Below are positions 19,401-28,325 of a DNA stretch of 64,000 nt, in pieces (position 1 is the first letter of the stretch; the number at the start of each line of letters is the position of its first letter). The translations under genes and the position numbers were made by a program. The stretch comes from Coriolopsis trogii (taxonomy: Eukaryota > Basidiomycota > Agaricomycetes > Polyporales > Polyporaceae). The stretch lies in contig JAHYIO010000004.1 of NCBI GenBank assembly GCA_020543525.1, positions 248,001 through 312,000 on the forward strand. The letters are read 5' to 3'. A model generated the notes under the pieces. It searched no databases. It saw only the letters and a program-made list of their open reading frames with translations, and was not told where the DNA came from.

Positions 19401-21347
19401 GACGACTCTGACTCGGTCGATCCCAACGACATCCTGGACATTCCCCTTCCCATTCCGCTTGATGTCCCACCACCGCTTGATCACTCTGTAGACGATGATG
19501 CGCCTGAAGCACCTGCTCCGGCTAATGCCCCTGATCGTCCTCCAACACCACCGCCTGTTCCTGCTCCTCATCCTCCTCACCGTCGTGGTCGTAACAGACC
19601 AGTGGGAGATAATCAGCCTAGCATTGCTCGTGACCGTCCTCGTCGTGACAAAGCAGGCATTCCCCACCCGAGTAGGACTCAGGACAACATCTATGGTGAC
19701 GAGAACCCGGTTCATGTTGACGCTCGAACAGATCCGGATGGAGATCAGTGGGAGGCAGAGACTTTCCTCGCTTTTCTCGCTGCTGCTCAGTCGAAAGCTG
19801 GTATTCCTCAATCCCACAAGGAGGCCATGCGATCGCCTGATGCTCCTAAGTGGCGCGAAGCTGAGAAGTCGGAGTATGACTCGCTCATCGAGAACAGAAC
19901 CTGGTTACTTGTTCCTCGTCCTAAAGGTCGACACGTCGTCTCAAACCGCTGGGTTTATGACATTAAACATGATGGGCGGTATAAAGCTCGTCTTGTTGCT
20001 CGCGGTTTTACTCAAGTATGGGGTGAGGACTATCACGAGACGTTCTCTCCGGTTGCGCGGTTCGAGTCTATCCGGTATCTTCTTGCGCATGCTGCGCTTG
20101 AGGACTGGGACATCGAATCTATGGATGTCAAGACCGCGTTTCTGAATGGCGATCTCGAAGAGGAAATCTACATGGAACAGCCCGAAGGCTGGGTCGTTCC
20201 TGGGAAGGAAGATCACGTCTGTCTGCTCAAAAAGGCTATCTATGGTCTTAAACAGGCGTCGCGTCAATGGAATGCGAAGATTCATCAGTCGCTTCTTGAC
20301 TTGGGATTCCAACGGACCTATTCTGATGCCGGGATCTACGTATATCGGCGACAAGGGGGGGAACACGTAACAATTGTCGTACTCTATGTCGACGATCTAC
20401 TTCTCATTGGCGATCAGTCTAGTCACATCAAGCACGTCAAGCGCTCTCTCTCTAAGCAGTACAAGATGACGGACTTGGGACCAGTCAAGCGCTTCCTTGG
20501 TCTTCGCATCACTCGAGATCGTTCTACTCGAACACTCGAAATCAACCAGGAAGAGTATATCCAGTCTGTCCTTGAGCGTTTCCAGATGGCTGACTGTAAA
20601 CCGTCGCGTACTCCTCTCCCTGCTGGTGCTGTTTTGGTGAAAACCGATCAGCCCGCTTCCAATTCATTCAGGCAACGCTACCAGAGTCTTATTGGCAGTC
20701 TTTTGTACGCCATGCTCGGGACGCGCCCTGATATTGCTTTCGCTGTCACACGGTTATCCAAGTACAATGCCAATCCCTCTGAAGCGCATATGAACTATGC
20801 CAAGTATGTCCTGCGTTACCTTCAGGGAACAAAGGCGTACCGGCTGCACTACAAGGGAGCGTCTAATGACGGTCTGATTTCGTACTCAGATTCGGACTGG
20901 GCGGAAGACCGTGATGATCGGCACTCAACCTCTGGCTTTGTCTTCTTGATGGCAGGTGGTGCTGTATCGTGGGCATCGAGGCGTCAGCCTACCATTTTGC
21001 TCTCCTCGACCGAGGCGGAATATAAAGCGGCCTCCAACACTTGTCGTCAGTTGGCATGGCTGAGGACCTTCGGCAATGAACTCGGAGATGACGTGACTGA
21101 TCCGACGCCTTTGTGTCTCGACAACCAAGGCTCGATCTTCTTGTCTGTCAATCCAGTCATTGACCGTCGTACCAAGCACATAGAGATCCGTTATCACTTC
21201 ATTCGTGAACAGGTCGAGATGGGATCTGTTGAGATCTACTATGTCGCTTCTGAGGACCAATTGGCCGACCCCCTCATGAAGAACGTGCCTTACTCCAATC
21301 AGGCCAAATTCGTTGAGGAGATAGGTCTTGTGTCCGTTGCATCTTGA
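16494..21347 (+). CDS. Copia Gag-Pol polyprotein
   Basis: A single uninterrupted frame to the TGA at 21345-21347. The first ATG is at 17043 (MGDVKIDSIPILSSANQYND, typical Copia Gag start), but the frame is open and coding-like back to 16494 without an ATG. Domains: Gag (WEIVEGTKTE, ARGMMYMRVSPN); CCHC knuckle CSFCGGSSHHESNC (about 17733-17774) followed by a Lys/Asp-rich linker; protease WLMDSGASQHITGD (about 17995); integrase HHCC (WHHRFGHAG, CDRCAFGKS) and DDE core (LIHTDLDGPM, RSDRGGEYTS, QNGRAERWNR); reverse transcriptase (MDVKTAFLNGDLEEEIYMEQ, active site YVDD at 20385-20396); RNase H (YSDSDWAEDRDDRHSTSGF, LSSTEAEYKAAS, TKHIEIRYHFIRE). No frameshift between gag and pol is needed. The N-terminal boundary is the uncertain part. 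Confidence 0.94.
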   Translation, partial: TTVLELTLPASPHSSESEVEDIVDTSTEASSDSSGNEESCEDLPHVWDSDEQVDAHLQSDGWYNCAVSPCPHRYNNVALPEDPTSFAWQPISPYQADEEFLAGVNTALPVASDTPYDTPLVVALPLASNTPYDTPLVASPHLSPIETLPPPLVTALPSVAPISFTLDFDDEDYLHSSQYLLSIMGDVKIDSIPILSSANQYNDWAAKLKGYFIFMGCWEIVEGTKTEPSPAGTTATAAELVAIEAWQKLNGQARGMMYMRVSPNFHYVLDAKVLGQGGAAPRTMTAAETWAAIKTKFGTPNSAHVWGMFESLVAEPRMNDSKPLQDQMMKIINRLRDIDSNGVKLSETMQALLLLSKVPESYQSMVSALMAITDIDKITLDDIQSKTLAEESLRKNGQSANKVSQTKPKPKGPCSFCGGSSHHESNCYKKHPDKRPKGKKKEKERDKDKDKGKNKDTTSHSHAHVVSESVSAVNVLSGPSNIAASFYDEAMASDSSKWTMWLMDSGASQHITGDMSDFSTYQPFETTVPFGTAASGESSVIHALGSGTVEGFTYIDNQKVPVTFNNVYYIPHVEGRLFSTGSIERNGYSLFQGEGRMCIFDKLPDGAVKHGSTIRIMGRKILEARYNPNSNTYWTLLELRNGQRVHLNVRRFKTWHHRFGHAGKDVLRHLPKNTKGVDAVDPADEEPCDRCAFGKSTRAPFPPSEKRATEVLELIHTDLDGPMRTQAIGGWKYFAGFIDDYSGLARAYYLKHKSDAIKAFLDYKAWAETQTGKKIKKVRSDRGGEYTSSEFSELLRSHGIEHQKTVAGSPQQNGRAERWNRTITEKALCMLHQAGLSHGFWQLAIDAAVHIYNRQPMRRHKWQCPITLWDGTIPDVSYFRVFGCKAFVHVQKAKREGKLDKKAVEMIFVGYEQGSKGYRFWNPATRSIVVSRDVTFDEESFPARKLPGNQPVAPSDNSFVNDQSDESSNDDSDSVDPNDILDIPLPIPLDVPPPLDHSVDDDAPEAPAPANAPDRPPTPPPVPAPHPPHRRGRNRPVGDNQPSIARDRPRRDKAGIPHPSRTQDNIYGDENPVHVDARTDPDGDQWEAETFLAFLAAAQSKAGIPQSHKEAMRSPDAPKWREAEKSEYDSLIENRTWLLVPRPKGRHVVSNRWVYDIKHDGRYKARLVARGFTQVWGEDYHETFSPVARFESIRYLLAHAALEDWDIESMDVKTAFLNGDLEEEIYMEQPEGWVVPGKEDHVCLLKKAIYGLKQASRQWNAKIHQSLLDLGFQRTYSDAGIYVYRRQGGEHVTIVVLYVDDLLLIGDQSSHIKHVKRSLSKQYKMTDLGPVKRFLGLRITRDRSTRTLEINQEEYIQSVLERFQMADCKPSRTPLPAGAVLVKTDQPASNSFRQRYQSLIGSLLYAMLGTRPDIAFAVTRLSKYNANPSEAHMNYAKYVLRYLQGTKAYRLHYKGASNDGLISYSDSDWAEDRDDRHSTSGFVFLMAGGAVSWASRRQPTILLSSTEAEYKAASNTCRQLAWLRTFGNELGDDVTDPTPLCLDNQGSIFLSVNPVIDRRTKHIEIRYHFIREQVEMGSVEIYYVASEDQLADPLMKNVPYSNQAKFVEEIGLVSVAS

Positions 21348-21348
21348 A

Positions 21349-21358
21349 CGAGTGGGAG
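21349..21358 (+). other. Copia polypurine tract
   Basis: A purine-rich run (GAGTGGGAG) lies directly before the 3' LTR at 21359, right after the stop codon. Confidence 0.6.
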
Positions 21359-21925
21359 TGTTGACATTCTGGATTTACGGCTCTACCGGTCCGGAGTTGT
21401 GCACACAACCTTTGTATGGTCATGTTTACTTATGTTTAGATAGCGCTTACTATAGGCTGTGTTTCTACTTACCATATACGGTTTTCTCTACGGAACTACT
21501 GTACATTCCCATGACCATATGGTTCCCTTGTCTTCCTGTGCGTTCTACAATGCACCGGAACATTCTAGACCTTATGTCTTACTCAGAATACTCTCGGCTC
21601 TTACTCATACGCCGAGTACGGACTCTTACTCATCGCTCTATGGTTAACATGTGACTGCTTCATTCGCTTACTCATGCACTCCTCTCTCCAGTATATAAGG
21701 CAGTCTGTTTGCCCCTCTGCTCTTCAGTCGTTCGCTCACTGACTGAAGAGTAAGTCTCACTCATTACTTATGCTCTACTACACTTTACTTACTAGTACTT
21801 GTAGTCTCTCTTTGTGTGACTTACAGGTACTAAACTATGCAATATAGTCGTTCGCTCACTGACTGAAGATCTCTCTTTGTGTGACTTACAGGTCGCTCCA
21901 AGCCTTCCAGGTTCAGAGTTCATCA
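21359..21925 (+). repeat. Copia 3' LTR (567 bp)
   Basis: Identical by eye to 15423-15989. Followed by the target duplication ATACG. Confidence 0.95.
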
Positions 21926-22308
21926 ATACGTACCTGGTGAAGTATGATGAGCGCTCCTTGAGCAGCTCCGAGGAGTATCGAGACGAGGTTGAGGATGAAT
22001 ACAGGTCGCTTCCGCAGTCCAGCGTCGGAGAATATAAACAGTAATATGGCAAGTGGGACAAGAAACGAGCACCAAATGGTACCAATGAGCAGGAACGTCA
22101 AAGAGGGGCTGATAGCTGCCACGTAGTTGAGTCCCGGGGGAGGTGGCACGTAGGCAATCTGGGACATGCTGGGCACTCAGCACGCATTATACGGTACTCA
22201 GGAGAATATATACTCACTGAATAGCAGAACATGATATCCGGAGACGGTTCTCTGACGAACATCACTGATCACATCATGAAGGTGGTGGAACAATACCTCG
22301 TCAAACAT

Positions 22309-23505
22309 CTCAGGCTGTCAAGTTCTGGGACGGCTCCGCACGGATTGCTCACCTAATTGAGAACACCAGATATGGAGGCCCACGTCGAGTACCCTGAGGG
22401 CTACACTCGAGCGAGACGCAAAGTTCGAACACGTTCCTGTAGTCAATTCTTTACATCCTTCCAGGCAGTACCCGCTCAGCTCACGGCGTAGCTGTAGCGT
22501 GAGACCAAGAGTCTGTCAGGTCGCTCGCCTCGTGTGTGTTTCGTCCGGAAGAAGCTGTGAGATTAGCTGCGTATGTCAGCGCTACTGTCACTTCGAGGAA
22601 CAGTTAATCGCCCGCATAGTCTGCCAAGCAGCCTGCTCTTTACCAGTTCCGGTTTCATGGAACGTGTGCTACGTGTGAAGATACTTGCAATCAATCCGAC
22701 CACCGAATTTTCTCTGTCGATATGTCATCCTCCGACTCTGAGCCTGCATAAAACGGCAGAGACCCTCAGGTGTTAGGCCTCAGTAACGAACTCTGTGCTG
22801 CAGACTTTTATCAGACATTTCCCGCACGACAGACCAAAGTGGATACTCACTACTAGCACTTTGTCCGAAGCAATGCCGGAGCCAACCCAGTCATCCGCTT
22901 ACGACCAGCAACTCGCATCCAGCAGGGGAGCGTTGATCTGAGGTACAGCCAGGATACCTCTGATACCTAACGTTCAAGCAACGCAGCCCAAGCACATCGG
23001 CCGTTTAGAACGCCAATTGCAAGACGGTTCAGCGATGGTACAGAGGACGCGCACCCTTATGCACTTCGACAAAGTGTGGCTGGGGATCTTCGTCGCCGTG
23101 GATGAACAATCTCCGGAAAGGACGCCGTGGAAGCGGAAGAGTGGGTTCAACCGTACGACCCGCACCCAGTCTAATCTCCAATTTACAGGGTCGCGGAGAG
23201 GCGGCCTACGCGCTAGACGACGACCCACCACAAGAAGGGTGATAGAGCGGCAGCTCGGACTCCCACTGCTGGTCTCTCCATGATGTTGAGCGCGTCGGCG
23301 CATCGCTCACTGTTGACTGGCACTGCGGCGAGGATAGCTCTGCAGAGTGACATCGCTCCGGTCTGCGCAAGGGGATCAGGGTATGTCGATGTTGGCGACA
23401 AGTCAAAAACGTACGATGTCGCACAATCGAACTGCATGGCATAATAGATACGCGGGATGCAGCGCGTGAGTACAGAACATAGCAAGGGCACACTTTTTGA
23501 GGGCT
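22309..23505. other. Intergenic region
   Basis: Upstream flank of the disrupted membrane-protein gene and 3' flank of the thioesterase-like gene. A minus-strand open frame at 23213-23509 has no recognisable domain, and I would not call it a gene. Confidence 0.4.
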
Positions 23506-24449
23506 TCAAACCGGCGTCATGCCGCTCATTACTTCATACAGACCCTCCATTTGCCGTCGCTCAAGATGCTCGCTCCAAAACCGCATGATAGGCTCAAACT
23601 CCTCCTTAGACCGAGGCATACCTTCGCCCCTCATCTTTACTTCTTCCAGCTTCGCGAAACCTTTCTTCAGGGCAGTGATGGCTCCCGACGAGAGTGCGCT
23701 CTCCGCGGGTGGAGGCCTATGGAAGATGAGGACTGGCGTGGGACATGGCTTCGGCGGGGTGGGATAGGAGAGCAGGGGTCCGCAGATGCTAACAACTGAA
23801 CCCAACGCACGAGGGTCGCCGCTGGCAACGTTCGCGTCTCCCCCAGCATTTTGCGACTTCCGTTGGTGAGAGAGCTCCTCCCGCCAGTACTTGAGCGCGA
23901 ACTCCGCCGCGACGCTGCCACCCTGGGCGAAGCCGAAGAGGTGGATACGATGTGGGGGCCACGCACATTCCTTTGTGAGGTGATCGACGACCTTAGACAA
24001 CAGCTCGAGTGCGGGGGTGGGGTTTGGATGCTCAATAAGGTCGCCGAGAGGATCGAAGGAGGTGTACCATTGGTATGCCTCCTCATACAAGAACGGGATT
24101 CTGTGATGCCGTTAAGTATTGATATGACGCGATATATGTGCGAGTACGCACTTCTCTGGTGCTCGAAGGGCGAGTGTCGCAGTCTGCGGCAGATGGAGCT
24201 GTTTACCAAGTTTTCCGAACGGTATCTGAGTATCACCTAGTTTGATTGGCATAAAGATTGGTTCTGGTGCGATAAAAAGGATGGCAGCTCACCAAGGCCA
24301 TGGAGAAGAATCAACAGGTTCTCGTCCGTGCCGTCATCGCTGGGATTGTAGATGAATGGGACAGGAATCGCCGAGGACTTTGGCGGCGTCTTAGTTTTCG
24401 GCGACGAGTTTGTCGCCTCCCGGAGTGTTATCTCAGTTTGTTCAGACAT
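23506..24449 (-). CDS. Acyl-protein thioesterase-fold protein, catalytic Ser replaced
   Basis: Member of the phospholipase/carboxylesterase (acyl-protein thioesterase) family. Start ATG at 24449 gives MSEQTEITLREATNSS; end is GMTPV plus stop at 23506. Exon 1 has NLLILLHGLGD (oxyanion region), exon 2 QIPFGKLGKQLHLPQTATLALRAP, exon 3 the rest. Where active members have GFSQGG, this protein reads LFGFAQGGSVAAE, the codon being GCC (Ala). The usual C-terminal Asp (GHGD-type) and His (GH-type) motifs are not visible either: the segment reads PVLIFHRPPPAES. It is therefore probably a non-catalytic or altered member. Reading frame, splice sites and length (about 280 residues) look normal, so it is not simply decayed. 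Partners are unknown. Confidence 0.82.
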
Positions 24450-24702
24450 GGTGGAGAGTAGCTTGTGCAAGAAGAGGCAGAAGACGATGATGCTCAACGC
24501 ATATATGCGGAGGACGAGAGAGAAAGCGTCGAGAACGTTCGGGGGATGGTGGTGGACGACATGGAAGTTGTGGAGGGAGGCTCGGAGAGGCTCGGGCGCT
24601 GTCCGCCATCGGCGTCCTCCGACTCCTTGTTTCAATGTTTGCAACGCTCTTGAACACCTATCCACCTACCTGCCACTTACTATCTCTGTCCATACTCGCA
24701 TT

Positions 24703-26009
24703 ATGACGGCCTTTGACCCAGACCGATGGCTCTCGCTGCTCATGGAATGCCAACACCTGCCTGAGCCCGACATGAAGGTCCTCTGCGAGCGAGTGCGCTC
24801 AATATTGCTCGAAGAGTCCAACATCCAGCCCGTATCGAGTCCGGTCACCATCTGCGGTGACATTCACGGCCAGTTTTGGGATCTGCTGGAGCTGCTGAGG
24901 AAAGGCGGGATGGTACCTGAGACGAGCTACATCTTCATGGCACGTAGGTACCCCTCCGTCGCACCCGAGACGACTGCTCAGACGGACCGCAGGGCGACTT
25001 TGTCGACCGCGGCCACTATAGTCTGGAGACAGTGTCGCTGCTGTTGGTGCTGAAGGCAAAGTCAGGCGTCGTGCTCAATCTGTGAGTGTGACACTGACTG
25101 TATGCGCCTTCAAGATATCCGGACAAGGTCACACTTCTGCGAGGGAACCACGAGAGCAGACAAATCACGCAGGTGTATGGGTTCTACGGTTCGTCGTGAA
25201 TGTTCTCTTTCTATGATGATCTCACTCGAGCTGCAACTTTCAGATGAGTGTCAACAAAAGTACGGCTCGGCGCAAGTATGGAAGGCATGCTGCGGGGTAT
25301 TCGACTACTTGAATCTCGCTGCGGTATGTCCTCGCGCGCTGATTGTTGCGTGCTCCTCATCTGACGACGTTTTGGCTCAGATCATCGACGGAGAGACGCT
25401 ATGCGTCCATGGTGGTCTCTCACCTGACATCCGAACATTAGACCAGATCCGTGTCCTATCAAGAGCGCAGGAGATCCCACATGAAGGCGCATTCTGCGGT
25501 CAGTCTCATGCTAGACCGTCGACTCGTTTGACACTGAATTAGCCTCATTAAGACCTTATGTGGTCAGATCCAGACGACATTGAGAATTGGGCTGTGAGTC
25601 CGCGCGGTGCAGGATGGCTTTTCGGAGGGACTGTTACACAAGAGGTGCGTGCGCTTACACTATGTATCGCGTACGGATACCCATGCCTATACCCAGTTCA
25701 ATCACGTCAATTCGTTGAGACTGATAGCGCGAGCACATCAACTTGTGCAGGAAGGATATAAGTACATGTTCGATGAACAGCTCGTCACCGTCTGGTCTGC
25801 GCCAAATTACTGCTACCGATGTGGAAATATGGCGTCGATCCTGACAATCCGAGACAACGGAGAACGTTCGTTCACTGTTTATGATGCTGCCCCGGAGAAC
25901 GAGCGGGATAAGGGCATGCAGAAGACGAGGAAGATGGTGAGTTGTATTGCGGCTCTCCGATAACGTGATGCTTAACTGCATATAGGGCAACATGCCATAT
26001 TTTGTGTAG
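24703..26009 (+). CDS. sit4: Ser/Thr protein phosphatase PP6 catalytic subunit (Sit4/Ppe1 type)
   Basis: Metal-dependent phosphoprotein phosphatase acting in cell-cycle, TOR and trafficking control with SAPS-type regulatory subunits (family knowledge). Start ATG at 24703 ([20 protein letters not shown]). Visible motifs: [82 protein letters not shown] (the PP6-distinctive region), [15 protein letters not shown] and [12 protein letters not shown]. The end is MPYFV with TAG at 26007-26009; the PP2A group normally ends YFL for carboxymethylation. There are about seven exons. The first intron (24940-24992) needs a GC donor (ATG|GCACGT) with a CGCAG acceptor to keep the frame into GDFVDRG. Divergent from the thioesterase-like gene, about 250 bp away. 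Confidence 0.92.
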
Positions 26010-26265
26010 ATGTAACTTATCTTGTTGTCGTCAGTGTAGGTCGTATTGCTATCAGGAGCTCGTTCATACCCGCAGGACTGCCTGATTGGTCAACTATGCC
26101 TCCGAAGTCATGGGACAACTGTCACCAACGATGCATAGGAGAAAAAATATGGTGCTAATGTACAGGTGAGTGAATTTGCACTCGAGATGGATGCCGAGGT
26201 CAATCAATACTGTACACTAATAATGAGTATCCAGCGTTATGCAGGTGAATTCTCGATCGGGATCC

Positions 26266-28325
26266 TCAATCCACGTCGTACGGTAGCGCGTTCCGAACGC
26301 GATCCAAGTGCTCGAGCCCAAGACACCCGCCTCCCTTGATGCATTCAGCGAGAGTCAGGCCGATATCCTTGCCTTCAGTGTACGCTCCGTGCAGATATCC
26401 TGCGACATTTCCAACATCAGTCGAAACGACCCGTATATCCCGCACTCGCTTTTGACTTACCGAACCACTTCTTACTCGTCGCCTCTCCCGCAAACCAGAG
26501 CCGTTCGTCGACGTTCGCGCGTAGGTTCCCCTGGTGCTCGCTCAGGAAATTCGCAGGCCAGTTTGAGTATGACCCTCGGAAGAGCGGGTCGCTGTGCCAG
26601 CGCTGGAAGTAGAAGTCGAGCGGCTCCGGGACAGTCGCATTCGGGAACATGGAGCGCAGCACGGAGAGAATCTCCATCTCAACGGCTTTGTCGGGCATGG
26701 ACTCGATCCGACGAGAGAAGTCGCCCTATGAAGGTTCACGAAACCTGAGATTAGTACGTCTTGATCTTCCGCATGTCTGGGCAGAGTGGAGAACTCACGG
26801 TTACAGTTACGAAGAGTATGCCACTACCCGGGAAGAAATCTGGGTGGTCGAGAGATTGCCACACGGGAAAACGGCCGCGTTCGTGGTCTGCGTACAGCGC
26901 CATCTTGGTAATCGTCGAGGTTATTTGTGGCGATCCACTAAGGACAAGACGTTTCGCGTACCTCGGTATCGAACCAGAACTTCTCAGGGAATTGCAGGAA
27001 GATTTTGGTGTAGGTGCCCTGTCTCCCATCGTCAGCTCGTCAACAAAGTACTAATCCAGCCACGATTCCAGACGCACCATCGACATGCTATGTATGGCTT
27101 CCAATTTCCAGTCGGGCAAAGAGGGCACGAACTTCACGTCATCGTGCTGAAGCACGCCCAAGCTGAACGTGCACAGTGCGTGGTCGGCCGAGATTGCGCT
27201 GCCGTCTGCCAGCCTCACCACCACGCCCTCTTGCGAAGTTTGGATGGCAGTCACAGTAGCGTCCAGTCGAACCTGCCGGTCCGTCAGGAAGTCCTCGGCC
27301 TCGGCCTGGACGATCGTCTTAAATCCGCGCTGGTCGACCGAAAGCAAATTCTCAGGGGAGAACTCGCGGAACGTATTGTTGTGCGCCTGCGCAGCGCGTC
27401 AGCGAGAACCTGCAACACCGAGCGCGCCAACCTCTACCGGAAAGACTTGTACTGCAACTTGTCTGGTCGCCAGTCGAGTCCTCGCCAGGAGAAGCCAAGG
27501 CGATGGACGTGCGCGGAACGACATGTACCCAGGATGAAGCGAGCCAGGACGTTTCTTCGGGCGTCGCCCCGAACTCCCAGTCGAACTGGTAGTACTCGGA
27601 CGCCATCTCGTAACGCGAAGCTGGGCGCAAGCCAGAGAGTGAGTAGCCGCTTCGTGCGGTCATGTCGACCAATCGGTTTGGGACACGTGCTCCTAACGCG
27701 GCGTCTCGGTGAGTTCTATCTGTATGTATGCTCTTTGGCGAATAAACACTGACCTGCGGTAGCAGTGAGCTTCCGGAAGTTCTCGACCGACTGTTGGAAA
27801 ACATCTTGGAAGTCGAACGGGCCCGAATCATCGTACGTCGCTGTAGGATTTCAAGGGTGTGGTTCAGAGACTGATCGCGCTTGGTTCCACGAACACAGAC
27901 AAGGAGGGACACTCACAGACGCTGCCAAAGTAGTGGCTCGAGTGAAGCGACACGTTATGTGACTTTGCAAGCTCCCAAATCGGGTTCGCCGGCCCTCCCC
28001 CCGTCTGCGTCCCTTGCACCCAGTTCGCGCCGACCTCCACGGTCCACCTGTTATCTCCGACTCCGAATTCGTGGCTCATCATCCGACCTCCAAGCTCGTG
28101 CCTCGCCTCAACGATGATGAAGTCCTCGATCCCCTGTTCATGCAGCGTTCGTGCGGCGATGATGCCGGTGACGCCGCCGCCGAGGATGACAACTCTGGTG
28201 TCCCGGGATCGGGCTCCGCTTGCGAGAAGCGTCTGGTCCCCGGGAACGATAGGAAGAGCGAGAGCGTTGAGGATTGCCCATGACGCGAGCAAGGCGGGCG
28301 AGAGGAGGTGCGTCCAGCCAGGCAT
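26266..28325 (-). CDS. Secreted flavin amine oxidase (polyamine-oxidase-like)
   Basis: FAD-dependent oxidation of amines, probably polyamines. Start ATG at 28325 gives MPGWTHLLSPALLASWAILN, a signal peptide. Then the dinucleotide-binding motif VVILGGGVTGIIAARTLHEQ with VEARHELGGRM, and VEVGANWVQGTQ. Middle exons include VDQRGFKTIVQ, LTDRQVRLDATVTAIQ and GSAISADHALCTFSLGVLQ. C-terminal exons carry LDFYFQRWHSDPLFRGSYSN, ERLWFAGEATSKKWFG (FAD contact) and GYLHGAYTEGKDIGLTLAEC, ending LPYDVD at 26266. About eight exons. Order and motifs fit fungal polyamine oxidases. Substrate choice (spermine, spermidine, acetylated forms) is not resolvable. Confidence 0.9.

Larger units (their letters stand above)
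15423..21925 (+). mobile_element. Full-length Ty1/Copia LTR retrotransposon
   Basis: A 6503-bp element with two 567-bp LTRs (TGTTGACATT... to ...GTTCATCA) that read as identical, flanked by the target duplication ATACG (15418-15422 and 21926-21930). It carries a primer site for initiator tRNA-Met, one long gag-pol frame with integrase before reverse transcriptase (Copia order), and a purine-rich tract before the 3' LTR. It is recent and apparently intact. It lies in an intron of the membrane-protein gene in opposite orientation, and is not nested in the Gypsy element. Confidence 0.96.
7654..22308 (-). pseudogene. Seven-helix membrane protein gene split by a Gypsy and a Copia element
   Basis: One minus-strand gene can be followed through both insertions. 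Proposed exons: 22308-22218 (MFDEVLFHH...), 22175-21934 (IAYVPPPPGLNY, helices 1-2, ending ALIILHQ), 15350-15022 (LETILTTPVSPGVLYAYIAI, helices 3-4), a short exon starting at 14946, and the C-terminal exon to the TAA at 7654 (VITLFWITASNFVFPP, NNYVQIIGVLLATIW, then a polar tail). The exon order and the intron after the HQ residues match an intact paralogue at 39.4-41.0 kb. The Copia lies in the intron starting at 21933. The Gypsy begins exactly after the 5-nt start of the short exon (14946-14942). Without the elements the gene would be about 1.5 kb. The first exon and the last acceptor (about 8081 keeps the frame) are inferred. The function is unknown. The Gypsy in the exon should abolish the protein. 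Confidence 0.85.

Noticed and set aside
18300..19817. Long antisense frames opposite the Copia polyprotein
   Set aside because: No family signal; they mirror the pol frame.
8226..21925. Initial idea of one element nested inside the other
   Set aside because: Each element has its own complete LTR pair and target duplication, and 14942-15422 between them is host gene sequence.
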